21,830 bases of DNA from an uncultured Candidatus Saccharibacteria bacterium (GTDB taxonomy: Bacteria; Patescibacteria; Saccharimonadia; Saccharimonadales; UBA5946). A model generated the notes under the pieces. It made no database searches, had not been told where the DNA came from, and worked only from the letters and a program-made list of their open reading frames with translations. A program made the position numbers and the translations under genes. Positions within the stretch are counted from its first letter, which is position 1, and each line of letters begins with the position of its first letter. Below, one piece after another: positions 20,676 through 21,830 of the stretch. The stretch is from contig CAMPIR010000004.1 of the NCBI GenBank assembly GCA_946886435.1, positions 1 through 21,830 of the forward strand, in the 5' to 3' direction.

Positions 20676-21185
20676 ATGACTATCGCCTTCCACCAGGTTG
20701 ACTCAGACGATCTCGAATCGATTCTCAAGGACGGCCTCGTGCGGCATTCGCGCGGAGAGCTGGGTGACGACAAGGCTATCATCGCAACCGATCAACTACT
20801 CGACAAACGGCGCCCTGATAGCCTGCTCGTAGCAGGTCTCAGCCGAGATGATAACATCTATGCCTATGTCCATATCCACGGTCATGTCATTGATATCGTC
20901 GATGGGAGCGAATTGACTGTCGCCGAGTTCATACGGCAAAGCGAAGAAGTGGTACTGGAGCTACGACTCGACGCTACGCGCTGCTTCGTCTCAAGCCTCG
21001 ATCAGTACGACGCTCTCAAACATGCGATGATTGACGGCGCGACTGCGTCACTACTCGACTCCTTAGCCGATCAGTATTGGCATAGTCTCGTGCCGCTAAC
21101 CGACTACGATCGTAGGACCATCGCGCGTCCCGAGATAATGATCACGTATGACGTCAAACCATCAGACATCACAAAATGCGCCTAG
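20676..21185 (+). CDS. hypothetical protein, possibly ADP-ribosyltransferase-like fold
   Basis: From ATG 20676 this is a 169-residue cytoplasmic acidic protein; ATG 20667 (three residues longer) lies inside the TATAAT box and is less likely. The N-terminus AFHQVDSDDLESILKDGLV fits the pattern of a His in strand one followed by a helix ending ILxxGL, as in RNA 2'-phosphotransferase, DUF4433 and other ADP-ribosyltransferase-like folds, and AYVHIHGHVIDI could be a core strand pair. This is a weak pattern match, and no catalytic triad can be assigned, so function is unknown. It follows a terminator and is convergent with the ABC permease gene, the two stop codons lying 22 bases apart in the arms of a short inverted repeat. 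Confidence 0.68.
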   Translation: MTIAFHQVDSDDLESILKDGLVRHSRGELGDDKAIIATDQLLDKRRPDSLLVAGLSRDDNIYAYVHIHGHVIDIVDGSELTVAEFIRQSEEVVLELRLDATRCFVSSLDQYDALKHAMIDGATASLLDSLADQYWHSLVPLTDYDRRTIARPEIMITYDVKPSDITKCA

Positions 21186-21210
21186 CCAAATAGAAGGTCG
21201 TGGCTGGCTA
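21183..21210. repeat. short inverted repeat between convergent stop codons
   Basis: TAGCCA (21183-21188) and TGGCTA (21205-21210) are exact complements and each contains one gene's stop codon. The stem is short with a 16-base loop and no T-run, so a terminator role is doubtful. Confidence 0.3.
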
Positions 21211-21830
21211 TTCGTATCGTAGGGCCGAGATTGGATCTTGTTTTGCCGCACGACGCGCCGGTAGCGTTCCAGCGAGGAATGCGATCAACATGATGACGAA
21301 CATTACCGAAAGAACATCCGCAAGCGGAAATGCGGTAAGTTCAAACCCTGGTAAGCCTTTGAGAAAATTATCTGCGGCGATCTTGTTAACGACTTGGCCG
21401 ACCCCAAACGCCGCAACAACACCAATCAAACTTCCCCAGAAACCAATGAGTATCGCCTCGACGCTAAAGAGCAGAAAGACCTTTGACCGACTCATGCCAA
21501 TCGCTTTCATGAGTCCGATTTCTTTTGTTCGCTCCTGGACAGACATATAGAGCGTGTTGATTATCCCAAAACTCGCCGCAAGCAGCGCGATAGCTCCAAA
21601 GAATATCAGCACAGCAGTGATCGCATCGATAACATCTTTGACGACACCTATCTGGTCGGCCACTGTTGAAGCCGTATACCCTTCAGCATCGAGTGCAGTT
21701 TTTATTGCTGACAACTCATCTTCGCCTTTCGTGGCATCGTAAGTCGCGATAACACCGACATATCGCTCAGTAGCGATCGCAGGTAGCCCTTCCGTTTGGG
21801 TAGCGTAGAGTTTCTCGATAAGGGCGTTGT
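21208..21830 (-). CDS. ABC transporter permease, MacB/FtsX type, C-terminal part
   Basis: The frame is open to the right edge, so the 5' end lies outside; about 207 residues are visible. After an extracytoplasmic stretch (with GLPAIATERYVGV and ALDAEGYTA), three transmembrane helices follow (visible residues around 70-95, 118-142 and 165-190 of the fragment), carrying the FtsX/MacB core: GIINTLYMSVQERTKEIGLMKAIG, the coupling segment to the ATPase, and the C-terminal TLPARRAAKQDPISALRYE. This group works with MacB/LolD-type ATPases in mechanotransmission, export of peptides or lipoprotein release, without carrying substrate through the membrane. The ATPase gene would be expected upstream on this strand, beyond the window. 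Confidence 0.92.
   Translation of the reverse strand, partial: NALIEKLYATQTEGLPAIATERYVGVIATYDATKGEDELSAIKTALDAEGYTASTVADQIGVVKDVIDAITAVLIFFGAIALLAASFGIINTLYMSVQERTKEIGLMKAIGMSRSKVFLLFSVEAILIGFWGSLIGVVAAFGVGQVVNKIAADNFLKGLPGFELTAFPLADVLSVMFVIMLIAFLAGTLPARRAAKQDPISALRYE

Noticed and set aside
1..21830. Mobile elements, CRISPR arrays, tRNA or rRNA genes
   Set aside because: I saw no transposase or integrase motifs, no regularly spaced direct repeats, and no cloverleaf or rRNA-like sequence.

Overview
The window looks like a chromosomal segment of a small-genome bacterium, most probably a member of Candidatus Saccharibacteria (TM7, Patescibacteria). This rests on gene content and style, not on a marker search: base composition near one half GC, the standard genetic code (TGA is used as a stop), very compact spacing, lineage-style small membrane proteins, and a resuscitation-promoting-factor (Rpf) type muralytic enzyme next to otherwise non-actinobacterial genes. 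I see no mobile elements, CRISPR arrays, tRNA or rRNA genes. No gene-free stretch exceeds 300 bases; the longest, about 220 bases before the Rpf gene, holds a promoter and a possibly structured leader.

Layout. 1-1016: the 3' end of a phospholipase-D-like gene and a glycerophosphodiester phosphodiesterase on the plus strand. 1013-3414, minus strand: NUDIX hydrolase, membrane-anchored FKBP prolyl isomerase, glutaredoxin and thioredoxin reductase (the last two form a redox pair with its own promoter). 3532-4680: a plus-strand alpha/beta hydrolase, convergent with a minus-strand operon pheS-pheT-small alpha/beta hydrolase (8769-4677). 8802-9877, minus: a single-span 74-residue protein and a ZIP metal transporter, the latter divergent from an unusual aquaporin-like channel (9975-10874). 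A bidirectional terminator separates the channel from a minus-strand run of rmuC, a small membrane protein, a PAP2 phosphatase, a TerC/DUF475 membrane protein and a small secreted basic protein (14488-10948). 14610-15979: a membrane-tethered esterase and a 52-residue protein. 16058-17606: a canonical PAP2 phosphatase and an HxlR-family regulator, divergent from an FMN reductase across a palindromic operator. 17694-20595: a histidine kinase, a stand-alone receiver and the LysM-Rpf muralytic enzyme. The right end carries an unrecognised protein and the C-terminal part of a MacB/FtsX-type ABC permease that runs off the window.

Themes. Several genes concern the cell envelope (PLD-like, GDPD, two PAP2 phosphatases, esterase, Rpf, ABC permease) and thiol/quinone redox balance (TrxB, glutaredoxin, FMN reductase with HxlR). 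The most striking structural signal is that many genes have a -10 box ending exactly 6-7 bases before the start codon, so their mRNAs should be leaderless. Others (aquaporin, FKBP, FMN reductase, Rpf, the secreted protein) carry strong Shine-Dalgarno sequences and true leaders. The rpf leader contains a long-range inverted repeat that reaches into its ribosome binding site and is the best candidate here for an undescribed regulatory element.
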